Source: Bacteroidetes bacterium HGW-Bacteroidetes-17
Lineage (GTDB): Bacteria; Bacteroidota; Bacteroidia; Bacteroidales; GCA-2711565
Direction of reading: 5' to 3'
NCBI GenBank assembly: GCA_002840985.1
Contig: PHDM01000017.1
Location: 1-40,655, forward strand
DNA length: 40,655 nt
The position numbers were made by a program, and so were the translations under genes. This document shows positions 1-8,873 of this stretch, piece after piece. Below the pieces are notes generated by a model. The model made no database searches and had not been told where the DNA came from. It saw only the letters and a list, made by a program, of their open reading frames with translations. Position 1 is the stretch's first letter. Each line of letters begins with the position of its first letter.

Positions 1-3000
1 AGCCTAACATCCTTTTCATTGGCTTTTGAGGAGAATTGCTCTTTTATAAGGTCGCATACCAAATTAATATTGATTTGATTTTCCTGAATTTTTTCCTGCC
101 CTGCCTCAATAGAGGCAATGCGAATTATATCATCAATAATGGCAAGCAACTGATCGCTGCTTTGAAGGATGATATCGGTAAACTCCTGACGTTTTTCGGG
201 TTTCAAATCGGGGTCGTTAAGAAATCCTGAAAAGCCCATTATAGCATTCAAGGGAGTTCTGATTTCGTGCGAAACATTGTTCAGAAAGGCTGTTTTTAGG
301 CGGTCGCTTTCCTCGGCTCTTTCCTTGGCTTTAATCAATTCGTTTTCTAATTTTTTTCGTTCTGAAATATCGCGGCAACTGCCGTAAATCCATCCATTGG
401 GAAGCTGAACGGTATTCAGGTCGGTGTCTACGTAGCTCCCGTCTTTCTTCACAAGTTCTATCTCAGAATAGGAACTGCTGGTTATAAACAATTGCTGAAA
501 GATTTGAAAATACTCTTCCATTCTGTTTTTTGGTGTTATATCGGCAATTGTAAACTTCAGTAATTCTTCCTTTGAATAACCCAATAAATCAACAGCCTGT
601 TTATTGACGTATATGTATTTGCCTTCTTTATCGGTAATAAAAATTGCATCAGCGGAATTCTCGGTAATTGTCTTGAATTTTTCTTCGCTTTCTTTAAGTT
701 TATTTTCAGAATTTTTACGTTCGGTTATATCGGTTGCAACACCAATAAGCCCTAATATTTTATTGTCTTTGTCCTTTACAACGGTTGTTGAAAGGTAAAC
801 AGTGAATTCACTCCCATCTTTTCTTTTGTTAAATAGCTCACCATGCCATTCACCTCTAATTGTGGCGGGTAGAATTTCACTAACCTGGTTCTGCTCATTT
901 TTAGTAGAATGCACCAAACTAATTGGTTTTCCAATCAACTCTTTAAGCTTATAGCCATAATTATCTAAAAACGCTTGGTTCACGAAAATGATTTTATCCT
1001 CCAGATCGGTAATGCTTACACATTCATTTATACTCTTCAACGAATGAGCAAGCATTGCGATTTCTTTTTCTGCCTGTTTTCGCCCAGAGATGTCTCTTGC
1101 TATACCCAATACGATACTTTGATCCTGTATTTTTATTGGGTACGAGCTGATTTCAACCGTAATTTCTGAACCATTTTTATGTTTTATTACAAATTCATTG
1201 GGACCGGTAGCCTTGCCCAATAAATTTTCAGCAAGTAGCGTGGTTGCTTTTAAAAATTGATTCGGTGAAATGAGTTTTAACTTAAAAAAATTTTTTCCAA
1301 TCATCTCAATTTTACTATAGCCCAGCATTTTTTCTGCTGCAATATTGCCGTCGATAAATGTACCTTTCAGGTCAGTCAGATAATAAGCATCCGGTGCGTA
1401 ATCAAATAAAATCTTAAATTTTTCTTCAGAATTTTTCAATTTCTCCTCTGCCTGCTTCCGTTCAGTAATATCTTCAGCCATTCCTAATATTTCTATTATA
1501 TTGCCGCTAACATCCCTCAGCAAAGAGACACTTATATTAACCCATACAATAGCTCTGTTTTTATGAATATATCTTTTTTCCATAGTATATGAATTAATTT
1601 TTCCGTTTATCAAATCAGTAAAACTATTCATATCCTTATCAATATCTTCGGGATAAGTAAAATCTGTAAACTTTAATTTAGATAATTCATCTAAACTATA
1701 ACCGATCATTTTAGATAATCCTAAATTCGAAATTCGAATGTTACCTTGAGTATCAATCAGTGCTATTGCAATCGGGGCTTGGTCGAATATTGCTCTAAAA
1801 CGTTTTTCGCTATCTTTAATTTTCTGTTGAATCTGTTTGCGTTCAGAAATATCGCGAATGATCATACTGGTGTGTTCAATGCCATCGCGATTCTTAAAAA
1901 TTGCAGATGAAATTTCACATGGGAATTTTGTTCCGTCTTTGTGAATAAATGTTAGTTCGCAGCGTGCTTTACCTTTTGCTGCCCTTTCTGTCAACAAAAA
2001 AGATAATTTCGGATCCGATGTATCTACTATTCCTGTTCTGCCTAAATTGATCAATTCATTTTCATTATAGCCAAGCATTTTACAAGCGGCCAGGTTTGCC
2101 GATATTATTTTTCCGTCTGGTCTCGTTAAAAGTATGCCATCTATACTGTTTTCAAAAAACGATCTGTATCTTTCTTCACTTTCTTGCAATAATTCTTCAA
2201 CTTTTTTACGCTCTGTGATATCCCTAATATTACATTGAATAACCTTACTGTTGTTTACTAAATAAACATTGCTAACGAACTCAACATGAATTTCACGTCC
2301 ATCTGAGGTCGCAAGCGGTAAATCATCATAGCGAACATATTCTTTTTGTTGCAATTCCAGAAATTTTTCTTTGTTCTCATAAAAATCACGAAAAGAGCCT
2401 ATTTCCCAGATTGATTTATCAGTAAAATCCTGCTTCGTGTAGCCAAGCAAATCAATTAAAAACGGATTAACATCGACAATCTTCCCTGTTTCTGCATCAA
2501 GGATCAGAATTCCGTCTTTAGCCGACTCAAAAAGGCGTCGGTAGCGGGTTTCCGAAAAGTTCAATGCATCCTCTGAGAGCTTGCGACTTGTTATATCCTG
2601 TGAAATTGTTGCAATAATATTATTTCCTTCCTCATCCAGAATACGCGATGAATTCCATAAAACTGTTTTGATATGATTGTCTTTTGTTAAAATGTCTATT
2701 TCATCAATATCTTGTTCATCGTCAAGATGATTTTTTAGCAATTCAAGTGTTGCAGCAATTTTTTCTTTTGGAAAAAGAAAATCAATTTTTCTACCGATAA
2801 CTTCAGCCGAATCATAACCGCTCAATAGTTCAAATTTGTGGTTGAAACGTTTTATGATCATGGAATTGTCCCATATAATAATTGGTGTGTGCATATGGTC
2901 CAAAAGAGAGTTTAAAGAAACACTTGTTTCCCTTTGTGTTTCTTGTAAGGAATCTTCTTTGGCTTTTCGTTCAGTAATGTCCTCAATGGCAAGAAGAATG

Positions 3001-3791
3001 ATCTTTTCTTTACCAAATGCACTTTTTACCTGACGTGCATTTAAAAGCATCACCCGTTTACCAATGGTAGAAAAAGTGTGTTCAACCTCGTAATTATCAA
3101 AGGAATTTTTCTCAGGAATGATTTTATCCAATAATTCTTTCAGTTTTGGAATATCCCATTGGTGATTTCCCAATTCATAGATAAGCTTACCTATTGTTTC
3201 TTCAGCGCTTACTCTGAAAAAATTATAGAATGAACTACTGGCCTTTATTACTCTTAAATCTTTGTCAATTGCAAGTAATGGTTCACGCACCGTATCAATC
3301 ATATTCTCAGTAAATTCATTTAATTCATCTGCGGATGTTTTAATCTTCGCTAGTTCTTTTCTGGTTTTTTCGAGAACAGCTTCGATCTCTTTTCTTTCAG
3401 TGATATCGCGTATATTGCATTGAATAACCTTAGTGTTGTTTACTAATAAAACATTGCTGACAAATTCAACATGGATTTTACGTCCGTCCGATGTTTCCAA
3501 TGGTAAATCTTCATAGCGAACATATTCTTTTTGTTTCAATTCCTGGAATTTATCTATGTTTTCAATAATATCCTGAAAAGCGCCAATTTCCCAAATTGTT
3601 TTTTCAATTAATTCTTTTTTTGAATAGCCCAGCAAATCAATTAAAAACGGGTTAACGTCAACAATCTTCCCTGTTTTAGCATCCAAAATAAGAATTCCGT
3701 CTTTTGTTGATTCAAACAAAAGGCGGTACCAGAGCTCAGAAGCATATGATTCATCTTTTGAGACTGATCCCTTTTTTGAATATTTTTCCAT
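1..3791 (-). CDS. Multi-PAS sensor histidine kinase (C-terminus cut by window edge)
   Basis: An open frame runs from an ATG at 3791 to the window edge, giving at least 1263 residues with no stop. Nine PAS/PAC units are seen, each ending in an ITERK/ISERK-like motif, whose codons lie near 3400, 2970, 2590, 2215, 1845, 1465, 1085, 725 and 365. A short linker follows, then a HisKA box reading NVSHEIRTPLNAIMGF with the phospho-acceptor His at codon 1175 (267-269). The ATPase domain and any receiver domain would lie outside the window. No transmembrane segment or signal peptide is visible at the N-terminus, so it is probably a cytoplasmic sensor. PAS2 resembles the PAS of CheB/CheR-type kinases (TIGKRVMLLNARQV). 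PAS1 and PAS4 are near copies. The gene begins 18 nt after the alpha/beta hydrolase stop, so it is probably the last gene of the catalase operon. The ligand is unknown. Confidence 0.93.
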   Translation of the reverse strand, partial: MEKYSKKGSVSKDESYASELWYRLLFESTKDGILILDAKTGKIVDVNPFLIDLLGYSKKELIEKTIWEIGAFQDIIENIDKFQELKQKEYVRYEDLPLETSDGRKIHVEFVSNVLLVNNTKVIQCNIRDITERKEIEAVLEKTRKELAKIKTSADELNEFTENMIDTVREPLLAIDKDLRVIKASSSFYNFFRVSAEETIGKLIYELGNHQWDIPKLKELLDKIIPEKNSFDNYEVEHTFSTIGKRVMLLNARQVKSAFGKEKIILLAIEDITERKAKEDSLQETQRETSVSLNSLLDHMHTPIIIWDNSMIIKRFNHKFELLSGYDSAEVIGRKIDFLFPKEKIAATLELLKNHLDDEQDIDEIDILTKDNHIKTVLWNSSRILDEEGNNIIATISQDITSRKLSEDALNFSETRYRRLFESAKDGILILDAETGKIVDVNPFLIDLLGYTKQDFTDKSIWEIGSFRDFYENKEKFLELQQKEYVRYDDLPLATSDGREIHVEFVSNVYLVNNSKVIQCNIRDITERKKVEELLQESEERYRSFFENSIDGILLTRPDGKIISANLAACKMLGYNENELINLGRTGIVDTSDPKLSFLLTERAAKGKARCELTFIHKDGTKFPCEISSAIFKNRDGIEHTSMIIRDISERKQIQQKIKDSEKRFRAIFDQAPIAIALIDTQGNIRISNLGLSKMIGYSLDELSKLKFTDFTYPEDIDKDMNSFTDLINGKINSYTMEKRYIHKNRAIVWVNISVSLLRDVSGNIIEILGMAEDITERKQAEEKLKNSEEKFKILFDYAPDAYYLTDLKGTFIDGNIAAEKMLGYSKIEMIGKNFFKLKLISPNQFLKATTLLAENLLGKATGPNEFVIKHKNGSEITVEISSYPIKIQDQSIVLGIARDISGRKQAEKEIAMLAHSLKSINECVSITDLEDKIIFVNQAFLDNYGYKLKELIGKPISLVHSTKNEQNQVSEILPATIRGEWHGELFNKRKDGSEFTVYLSTTVVKDKDNKILGLIGVATDITERKNSENKLKESEEKFKTITENSADAIFITDKEGKYIYVNKQAVDLLGYSKEELLKFTIADITPKNRMEEYFQIFQQLFITSSSYSEIELVKKDGSYVDTDLNTVQLPNGWIYGSCRDISERKKLENELIKAKERAEESDRLKTAFLNNVSHEIRTPLNAIMGFSGFLNDPDLKPEKRQEFTDIILQSSDQLLAIIDDIIRIASIEAGQEKIQENQININLVCDLIKEQFSSKANEKDVR

Positions 3792-3809
3792 GGTGTTTTG
3801 TTTTACGAC

Positions 3810-4661
3810 TTATTTCTTGGCAAATTTTATCAATTCTGAATTAAATTTGTCCGTTTCCTCCAGAAACATGCTGTGGCCGCTATTTTCAAAAACAACAATA
3901 TGTGAATTTTTGATACCGGCATTCATTTGTTCGGCTAATTCAAAAGAACATATTTTATCTTTTTTACCATGCATGATCAAAGTTGGAATGTTAATTTTCT
4001 TCATGTCGCTTCGTAGGTCGGTATCGCGTAAAGCAATTAAACATTGGGCTGTGGCATAAGAAGATGCACTGAGATTAATGCCATTTAACCAATTACGTAT
4101 TCCTTCATTTAATGAATTTTCGGTTGCAGAGAAAATCTTTCCAAAATTGGCCAATAACTGCGGCCTGTCCTTATCGTTCAATGCAATTAATTCATCAACT
4201 GCACTTTTGGGGAGGTTGTATTTGAAATCGTCGCGTTGTGTCCAAATGGGGGCTGCTGCTCCCGCCAAAACCAACCTGGAAACATGAGCTCCATCGTCCA
4301 CTGAAACATACCGGATCGCTATAGAGCCACCCATCGAAAAACCTACCAAAACAGCGTTTTTAACATCCAGTTTACATAAAACCTCTTTAATATCCGAAGC
4401 ATGTACGTCGTAATCATATGCTCCGTAGGGTTTATCTGATTTGCCGAAACCCCGTAAGGTTATGCCTATCACCCTGAAGTTATTTTTTATCAAAGTATTG
4501 TATTGGTATTCATACATTTCGTCACTTAAGGGCCAACCGTGTATCATAACAACTGGCCTGCCTTCACCTGCATCTGTAATATGAAGGCGGACATTAGGTT
4601 TAACTTCAATGTATTCTGCCCTGGCCTTACCGGAAATTAAATTTTCAGTTAATTTTTCCAT
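3810..4661 (-). CDS. Alpha/beta hydrolase, non-haem chloroperoxidase/arylesterase-like
   Basis: A 283-aa protein with an alpha/beta-hydrolase fold. The oxyanion-hole segment HGWPLS is at 41-46, the nucleophile elbow GFSMGG has Ser109, the acid is Asp235 (HGKKDK) and the base is His263 (ENSGHS). The HGWPLS...YEYQ segment is typical of cofactor-free haloperoxidases and arylesterases, a family that hydrolyses esters and can make peracids. The real substrate cannot be told from sequence. There is no signal peptide, so it is probably cytoplasmic. It starts with ATG at 4661, 42 nt after the catalase stop, and is followed closely by the histidine kinase, so it is likely co-transcribed with both. A second hydrolase of the same fold lies on the other side of the catalase. 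Confidence 0.9.
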   Translation of the reverse strand: MEKLTENLISGKARAEYIEVKPNVRLHITDAGEGRPVVMIHGWPLSDEMYEYQYNTLIKNNFRVIGITLRGFGKSDKPYGAYDYDVHASDIKEVLCKLDVKNAVLVGFSMGGSIAIRYVSVDDGAHVSRLVLAGAAAPIWTQRDDFKYNLPKSAVDELIALNDKDRPQLLANFGKIFSATENSLNEGIRNWLNGINLSASSYATAQCLIALRDTDLRSDMKKINIPTLIMHGKKDKICSFELAEQMNAGIKNSHIVVFENSGHSMFLEETDKFNSELIKFAKK

Positions 4662-4703
4662 TATGTTGAATATTAAATTATTTTGATGTTACTTTAAATG
4701 ATT

Positions 4704-6176
4704 CTATTTCTTCTCGTTAATAATAACTCCCAATCCTTTTGCTACAGCCATTCCTAACTGATGATCGGCACGTAAAAAATGAGACAGTTGTCGGTTGATA
4801 ATTTCATCTTTCTTTTCTCCGGAAATGCCTTTCATTGAACTTACAATATTGTCGACAAGGTTTTCTTTGTCCCTTTTACTCATAACCTTGCTATACAACA
4901 AGCCAGGTTGTGTGAAATGGTCATCATCGTTTTCGTTGCGGTCAAACCAATCGGCAATATTTGATTCCAATGGCATCGGAGGTTCTTTATAACTTTCGTC
5001 TACTACAATACCATCAAAACTATTGGGGCGATAATTCGGATTGGCACCACCATTATCTCCAACCTGCATGAGTCCATCGCGTTGGTAATTTGAATATCCG
5101 TAAGGACATTGGTTTACAGGAATCTGTTCATAGTTCACCCCTAAGCGATAACGCTGTGCATCGGGATAAGAAAGTAAACGACCCTGTAGCAGTTTATCGG
5201 GCGAATAACCAATGCCATCGACAACATGGGCCGGGTCAAATGCCGCTTGTTCTACATCGCGAAAATAATTTTCAGGAATTTTATTTAATTCCATGATACC
5301 CACGTCAATCAATGGAAATTCTTTGTGAAACCATACTTTAGTGATATCAAATGGGTTCCATTTAAATGTTTTAGCCTGTTCGTCGGTCATTACCTGAATT
5401 TTTAAGGCCCACTTTGGAAAATCATTTTTGGCAATGGCTTCCACCATATCCCTTTGTGCCTGATCAAGGTCAATACCTTTCATTTCATCGGCTTCTTTTG
5501 CAGTAAAATTTTTTACCCCTTGTAAGGTTACAAAATGAAATTTTACCCAAATCCGCTCATTGTTTTTATTGAAAAGAGAAAAGGTATGGCTACCAAAACC
5601 ATGCATGTGCCGATAGGAAAACGGAGTTCCTCTGTCACTCATCAGGATGATTACCTGATGCAAACTTTCTGGATTCAAACTAAAATAATCCCACATCATG
5701 GTAGGGCTTTTACAATTTGTTTTAGGATCCCGCTTTTGCGTGTGTATGAAGTGAGAGAATTTTTTCGGGTCCTTTATAAAAAATATCGGTGTATTATTAC
5801 CCACTAAATTCCAGTTGCCGTCTTCGGTATAAAACTTCACTGCAAAACCACGTGGATCTCTTTCACTGTCGGCTCCTCCTTTTTCACCTCCAACAATGGA
5901 AAAACGGGCGAATAATTTTGTTTGCTTTCCAATTTTTGAGAATATTTTTGCCTTAGTGTATCGGGTGATGTCATGGGTTACAGTAAAGGTGCCAAATGCA
6001 CCTGTCCCTTTTGCGTGAACTACTCTTTCAGGAATACGTTCCCGATTGAAATGCGCCATGTCTTCGTGCAGAAAATAATCCTGTAATAAAATGGGTCCAC
6101 GGTTGCCGACAGACATAGAGTTATCGAATTCAGTGTAAGGTCTGCCACTTGCAGTTGTTAATTTTTTCTTTTCCAT
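4704..6176 (-). CDS. katA: Monofunctional haem catalase, small-subunit clade
   Basis: A 490-aa catalase that disproportionates hydrogen peroxide to water and oxygen. The distal haem-pocket signature RERIPERVVHAKGTGAFG carries catalytic His54, Asn127 lies in VGNNTP, and the proximal haem ligand Tyr337 lies in GRLLSYPDAQRYRLG. Length matches small-subunit catalases of about 480-500 aa, with no C-terminal flavodoxin-like domain as in large catalases. No signal peptide is seen, so it is probably cytoplasmic. The ATG at 6176 lies one base after the stop of the upstream hydrolase, which points to translational coupling in one operon with the ferritin-like protein and flavoprotein. Family assignment is firm; the symbol is given by family. 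Confidence 0.98.
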   Translation of the reverse strand: MEKKKLTTASGRPYTEFDNSMSVGNRGPILLQDYFLHEDMAHFNRERIPERVVHAKGTGAFGTFTVTHDITRYTKAKIFSKIGKQTKLFARFSIVGGEKGGADSERDPRGFAVKFYTEDGNWNLVGNNTPIFFIKDPKKFSHFIHTQKRDPKTNCKSPTMMWDYFSLNPESLHQVIILMSDRGTPFSYRHMHGFGSHTFSLFNKNNERIWVKFHFVTLQGVKNFTAKEADEMKGIDLDQAQRDMVEAIAKNDFPKWALKIQVMTDEQAKTFKWNPFDITKVWFHKEFPLIDVGIMELNKIPENYFRDVEQAAFDPAHVVDGIGYSPDKLLQGRLLSYPDAQRYRLGVNYEQIPVNQCPYGYSNYQRDGLMQVGDNGGANPNYRPNSFDGIVVDESYKEPPMPLESNIADWFDRNENDDDHFTQPGLLYSKVMSKRDKENLVDNIVSSMKGISGEKKDEIINRQLSHFLRADHQLGMAVAKGLGVIINEKK

Positions 6177-6177
6177 A

Positions 6178-7002
6178 TTAAGTATGCTTTATTAATGAAA
6201 GAAATGCCGTTAGGTGATTGTTGAATTCCTTTGAATTTTCCAGATTGCTTAAATGCCCGGCATGGTCAATAATCTGAATGGTGGAACCATATATTTTTTC
6301 ATGCATCAACAATGCTACAGCAGGAGGCGTAATTTCATCTTCTTTCCCCACCATAATAAGTACCGGCACCTTTATTTGATGAAGTTTAGAGCAGGTTTCT
6401 GAACGTTCAGCTAATGCATGCAAGGTTTTGTAGAGCGATTGTTCGGGCGTTTTCATGATCATTTCCTTCACAATTGCTATTTCTGCTATTTGTTTTGAAA
6501 AAGATATTGGAGCAAAAAGTTTTTTCAGACTTTCTTCCGCATATTGGTCCAATCCTTTTTCCTTGATACTTTCAATAGCTTTCATTCTTTTTTCTTTTGC
6601 TTCGGGCTTATCGTCAGCGCAATTTGTATCAAATAAGAGCAGCGCGATAAAACGCTCGGGATGGTTTTCAATCGCGTTTAAAGCGATGTATCCGCCCATG
6701 GAAAAGCCACAGAGGATGGTTTTATCAATCTTTAGGGCATCCATCAAACTAAGCAGATCATTTACAAAAAGACCAATCGAGAAATCCTCATCACCGGCAT
6801 CCGATTTTCCATGCCCACGAATGTCATAGGCAATTACACGGTAATTTTCTTTTAATTCTTCGACCTGTCTGTTCCATATCGATTTATTCAAAGGAAAACC
6901 ATGAATAAAAATGATTGTTGGAGCATTGATTAATCCTTCATCTAGATAACTAACAGTTTGATTGTTAGCGATTATTGTTAGTTTTTTTTCTGTGTATTGC
7001 AT
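6178..7002 (-). CDS. Alpha/beta hydrolase
   Basis: A 274-aa alpha/beta-hydrolase. The oxyanion segment HGFPLN is at 34-39, the nucleophile elbow GFSMGGY has Ser101, and the likely triad partners are Asp222 (VGKEDEITPP) and His250 (DHAGHLSNLE). It resembles the broad 3-oxoadipate enol-lactonase/esterase group, but the substrate is unknown. It sits between the flavoprotein (14-nt gap) and the catalase (1-nt gap). It is diverged from the other hydrolase at 3810-4661 but shares the fold and the SMGG elbow. Probably cytoplasmic. Confidence 0.9.
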   Translation of the reverse strand: MQYTEKKLTIIANNQTVSYLDEGLINAPTIIFIHGFPLNKSIWNRQVEELKENYRVIAYDIRGHGKSDAGDEDFSIGLFVNDLLSLMDALKIDKTILCGFSMGGYIALNAIENHPERFIALLLFDTNCADDKPEAKEKRMKAIESIKEKGLDQYAEESLKKLFAPISFSKQIAEIAIVKEMIMKTPEQSLYKTLHALAERSETCSKLHQIKVPVLIMVGKEDEITPPAVALLMHEKIYGSTIQIIDHAGHLSNLENSKEFNNHLTAFLSLIKHT

Positions 7003-7016
7003 AATGTGCGCCGTTG

Positions 7017-7688
7017 TTAAAATGCTTCTTCTATGATGTTTTTCTTATCTATGTTCAAATGAATCAATTGTTTTTCGATTGAATCCATCATTGGTGGAGG
7101 TCCGCAGATATAGATTTTTTTAACAGAGTTACTTATGTGAATTTTGATAAAATCTTCTGTGATCAGACCATGAGCATAATCATCTGCTTTTTCGTCAGAT
7201 AAAATATTGATGAAATTTTCCCCTAACATATTTTTAAATTCCTCTTCAAGTATTATATCATCTTTCGTTTTGTTGGCAAAAATGAGTTTATTGTTACCTG
7301 TTTCTTTCATTGATTGAAGGAACCTGAAGATGCAAATAAAAGGGGTAACCCCAGCGCCTCCTGCTATGAATATACCTTCTCCTTTATAGGTGATGGCACC
7401 AAAAACATCGTGCAAAATCAACTCATCATCTTTTTTTAGTTTCAAAAGTTGATTCGTTACACCTTTGTGGGGTGGATAAGTTTTGATGGTAAATTCGAGA
7501 AAGGCACTATCAGGAAGGCTTGTAAAAGTAAAAGGCCTTTTTTCGTTCTGCCAGCCATCTTTGTTTATTGATATTTCTGTAGCTTGCCCTGGAGTAAACC
7601 TGAAATGTGTCGGTTTTTCGGTTACAATCTGCAGTACATCATAAGTGAGGTGCTGAATTGATTTAACTTTTACTGTATATGGTTTCAT
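7017..7688 (-). CDS. FAD/NAD(P)H-dependent oxidoreductase (ferredoxin-NADP reductase type)
   Basis: A 223-aa protein with the layout of ferredoxin-NADP+ reductase-type flavoenzymes. The FAD-binding barrel carries RPFTFTS at 51-57. The NAD(P)-binding half has GGAGVTPF at 110-117 and CGPPPMM at 195-201. No 2Fe-2S or globin domain is attached, so it needs an outside electron acceptor. In this operon, 12 nt downstream of a ferritin-like gene, a role in reducing stored ferric iron or in supplying electrons for redox defence is plausible; this is inferred from context only. ATG at 7688. Confidence 0.88.
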   Translation of the reverse strand: MKPYTVKVKSIQHLTYDVLQIVTEKPTHFRFTPGQATEISINKDGWQNEKRPFTFTSLPDSAFLEFTIKTYPPHKGVTNQLLKLKKDDELILHDVFGAITYKGEGIFIAGGAGVTPFICIFRFLQSMKETGNNKLIFANKTKDDIILEEEFKNMLGENFINILSDEKADDYAHGLITEDFIKIHISNSVKKIYICGPPPMMDSIEKQLIHLNIDKKNIIEEAF

Positions 7689-7700
7689 TGTATGAATAAA

Positions 7701-8036
7701 TTATTTTGTACCTGGTGTTTTCTTCGGCATCCTTTGCTTTATCTTCTTGATTTCCGTTTCGACTTCTTTTGCTCCTTTCGCATACAATTTTTCCTCATCC
7801 GGTGAAAGTTCGTAGACCAAACGCAAAAACTCGCCTGCATGTACACGCTCCTCATCGGCTATATTTTTAAGAATTTCTATAGCGAGTTTATTGTCGGTTG
7901 ACTCGGCAAGCTGCATGTACAATTGAGTTGCTTCATATTCTGAAACTACCATAAAACGTATTGCTCTGACAAGCTCCGCGTCTGTTAGCTTTCTGTCTTT
8001 TGCTAAACCCGAAAAAGCGGATCCAAATGTTGGCAT
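7701..8036 (-). CDS. Ferritin-like protein of the encapsulin-cargo type
   Basis: A 111-aa ferritin-like protein. Two helices carry di-iron candidates: Glu33 in SEYEATQLY, then Glu62/Glu63 and His66 in DEERVHAGEF. The pattern, including the following LSPDEEK stretch, resembles the ferritin-like domain fused to the N-terminus of the Pyrococcus furiosus encapsulin and stand-alone encapsulated ferritins, which oxidise Fe(II). Only two core helices are present, so function would need dimers or higher oligomers. The open frame extends 14 codons further upstream to 8078, but the ATG at 8036 is preferred because a strong ribosome site lies 7 nt before it. The C-terminus (RMPKKTPGTK) does not match known encapsulin targeting peptides, and no encapsulin is in the window. 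First gene of the catalase operon. Confidence 0.85.
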   Translation of the reverse strand: MPTFGSAFSGLAKDRKLTDAELVRAIRFMVVSEYEATQLYMQLAESTDNKLAIEILKNIADEERVHAGEFLRLVYELSPDEEKLYAKGAKEVETEIKKIKQRMPKKTPGTK

Positions 8037-8043
8037 ATTAATT

Positions 8044-8050
8044 CTCCTTT
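8044..8050 (-). promoter_or_regulatory. Ribosome binding site deciding the ferritin-like start
   Basis: On the minus strand this reads AAAGGAG, 7 nt before the ATG at 8036. It favours that start over an in-frame ATG at 8078. A clear Shine-Dalgarno site is uncommon in this window. Confidence 0.75.
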
Positions 8051-8194
8051 CACTTTTATTCAGGCTTCCACCCATCAATACGATATTGTTTAAGACTGAT
8101 ATAATACTCTACCTCCCTAAGTTTGGAGAATGATTTATACTAAAACTTATTGAAAATGCAAATCATTTTTGATAAAGTTTCAGTTATGCCGAGA

Positions 8195-8227
8195 GGAACA
8201 GAAGCTTTAATGACGCAAAACTGTTCC
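8195..8227. repeat. Inverted repeat upstream of the catalase operon
   Basis: GGAACAG (8195-8201) and CTGTTCC (8221-8227) are perfect 7-bp inverted arms around a 19-nt spacer, with partial pairing continuing outward. It lies about 160 bp upstream of the ferritin-like start. It could be an operator or an RNA hairpin. No T-tract follows, so it is not a standard terminator. Confidence 0.4.
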
Positions 8228-8481
8228 GTCTTGGTATAATCATTTATTAGTTTTCAAAGATGAGCATAGTAATTACGGAAAGCGTTACATTTTTACAGAA
8301 TAAATTTACATCATTCACACATTATCATCACCCAAACTATTGGCTATTCTTCACTTTTTTTATTAGGCACTCAATAAAACTAAATATTCAAAAACAGGTT
8401 AAGCGCTACCTGAGCTTGCTTTTTAAAACCGCATTAATAGTTTTATACATTATGGATGGATGAAGACTTTTGCGTCATAAA
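8207..8481. repeat. Possible small element bounded by inverted ends
   Basis: ATGACGCAAAA at 8210-8220 is the exact reverse complement of TTTTGCGTCAT at 8468-8478, and the match extends to about 13 of 14 bases. The roughly 270-bp interior is AT-rich and has no convincing gene. It may be a MITE-like relic or chance; no clear target-site duplication is seen. The area from 8228 to 8550 otherwise holds nothing recognisable. Confidence 0.3.
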
Positions 8482-8549
8482 TTTGCATTGCATTTTTTTC
8501 TGCACGCTTTAATAGCTACACTAAAAAACATAGTGTGGATTTTGCTTTT

Positions 8550-8720
8550 TGGGCACGGACTACAAGTCCGCCGCCAGCAGGGGAGATTGAATTGTGCCTT
8601 TTGGCACAGAATATGGGTAGTATGTTCATTTGTATGGGCGACCTTCCGTCCCGTCCGGGACGGAAAACAAGGATCCTCGATTCAATTTGCTACCGACATT
8701 CAATCCCTAACGGGATTTTA
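8550..8720. repeat. Cluster of short palindromes (REP-like)
   Basis: Four perfect hairpins occur in 170 bp. CGGACT/AGTCCG lies at 8556-8570 (loop 3), TGTGCC/GGCACA at 8593-8608 (loop 4), TTCCGTCCC/GGGACGGAA at 8644-8665 (loop 4) and AATCCC/GGGATT at 8702-8717 (loop 4). The segment is more GC-rich than its surroundings and codes for nothing convincing. Similar short palindromic units are common between Bacteroidota genes. Confidence 0.65.
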
Positions 8721-8873
8721 TTGTGAACATACATCATTACAGAACCTGAATTATCCTGGGACCCATTTTCAAAAATCATCTCGGTAAAATCAGGTCTTCT
8801 AGGGGCATTTTTTTAATAGTGCAGAAAACAGAAGTAACATAGCGTTGATTTTGTGGCTATTAAGGATTCTGGA

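Noticed and set aside
6455-6829. 124-codon plus-strand open frame inside the hydrolase gene
   Set aside because: It is antisense to the catalytic core of the hydrolase, with no supporting features.
7701-7730. Encapsulin targeting peptide at the C-terminus of the ferritin-like protein
   Set aside because: RMPKKTPGTK lacks the usual hydrophobic-Gly pattern of targeting peptides, and no encapsulin gene is nearby.
8079-8083. Longer start for the ferritin-like protein (ATG at 8078 or nearby)
   Set aside because: The internal ATG at 8036 has a strong AAAGGAG at the right spacing, and the extra 14 residues do not look like part of the fold.
8470-8787. 105-codon plus-strand open frame in the intergenic region
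   Set aside because: It runs straight through the palindrome cluster, and its protein is unlike any family I know.
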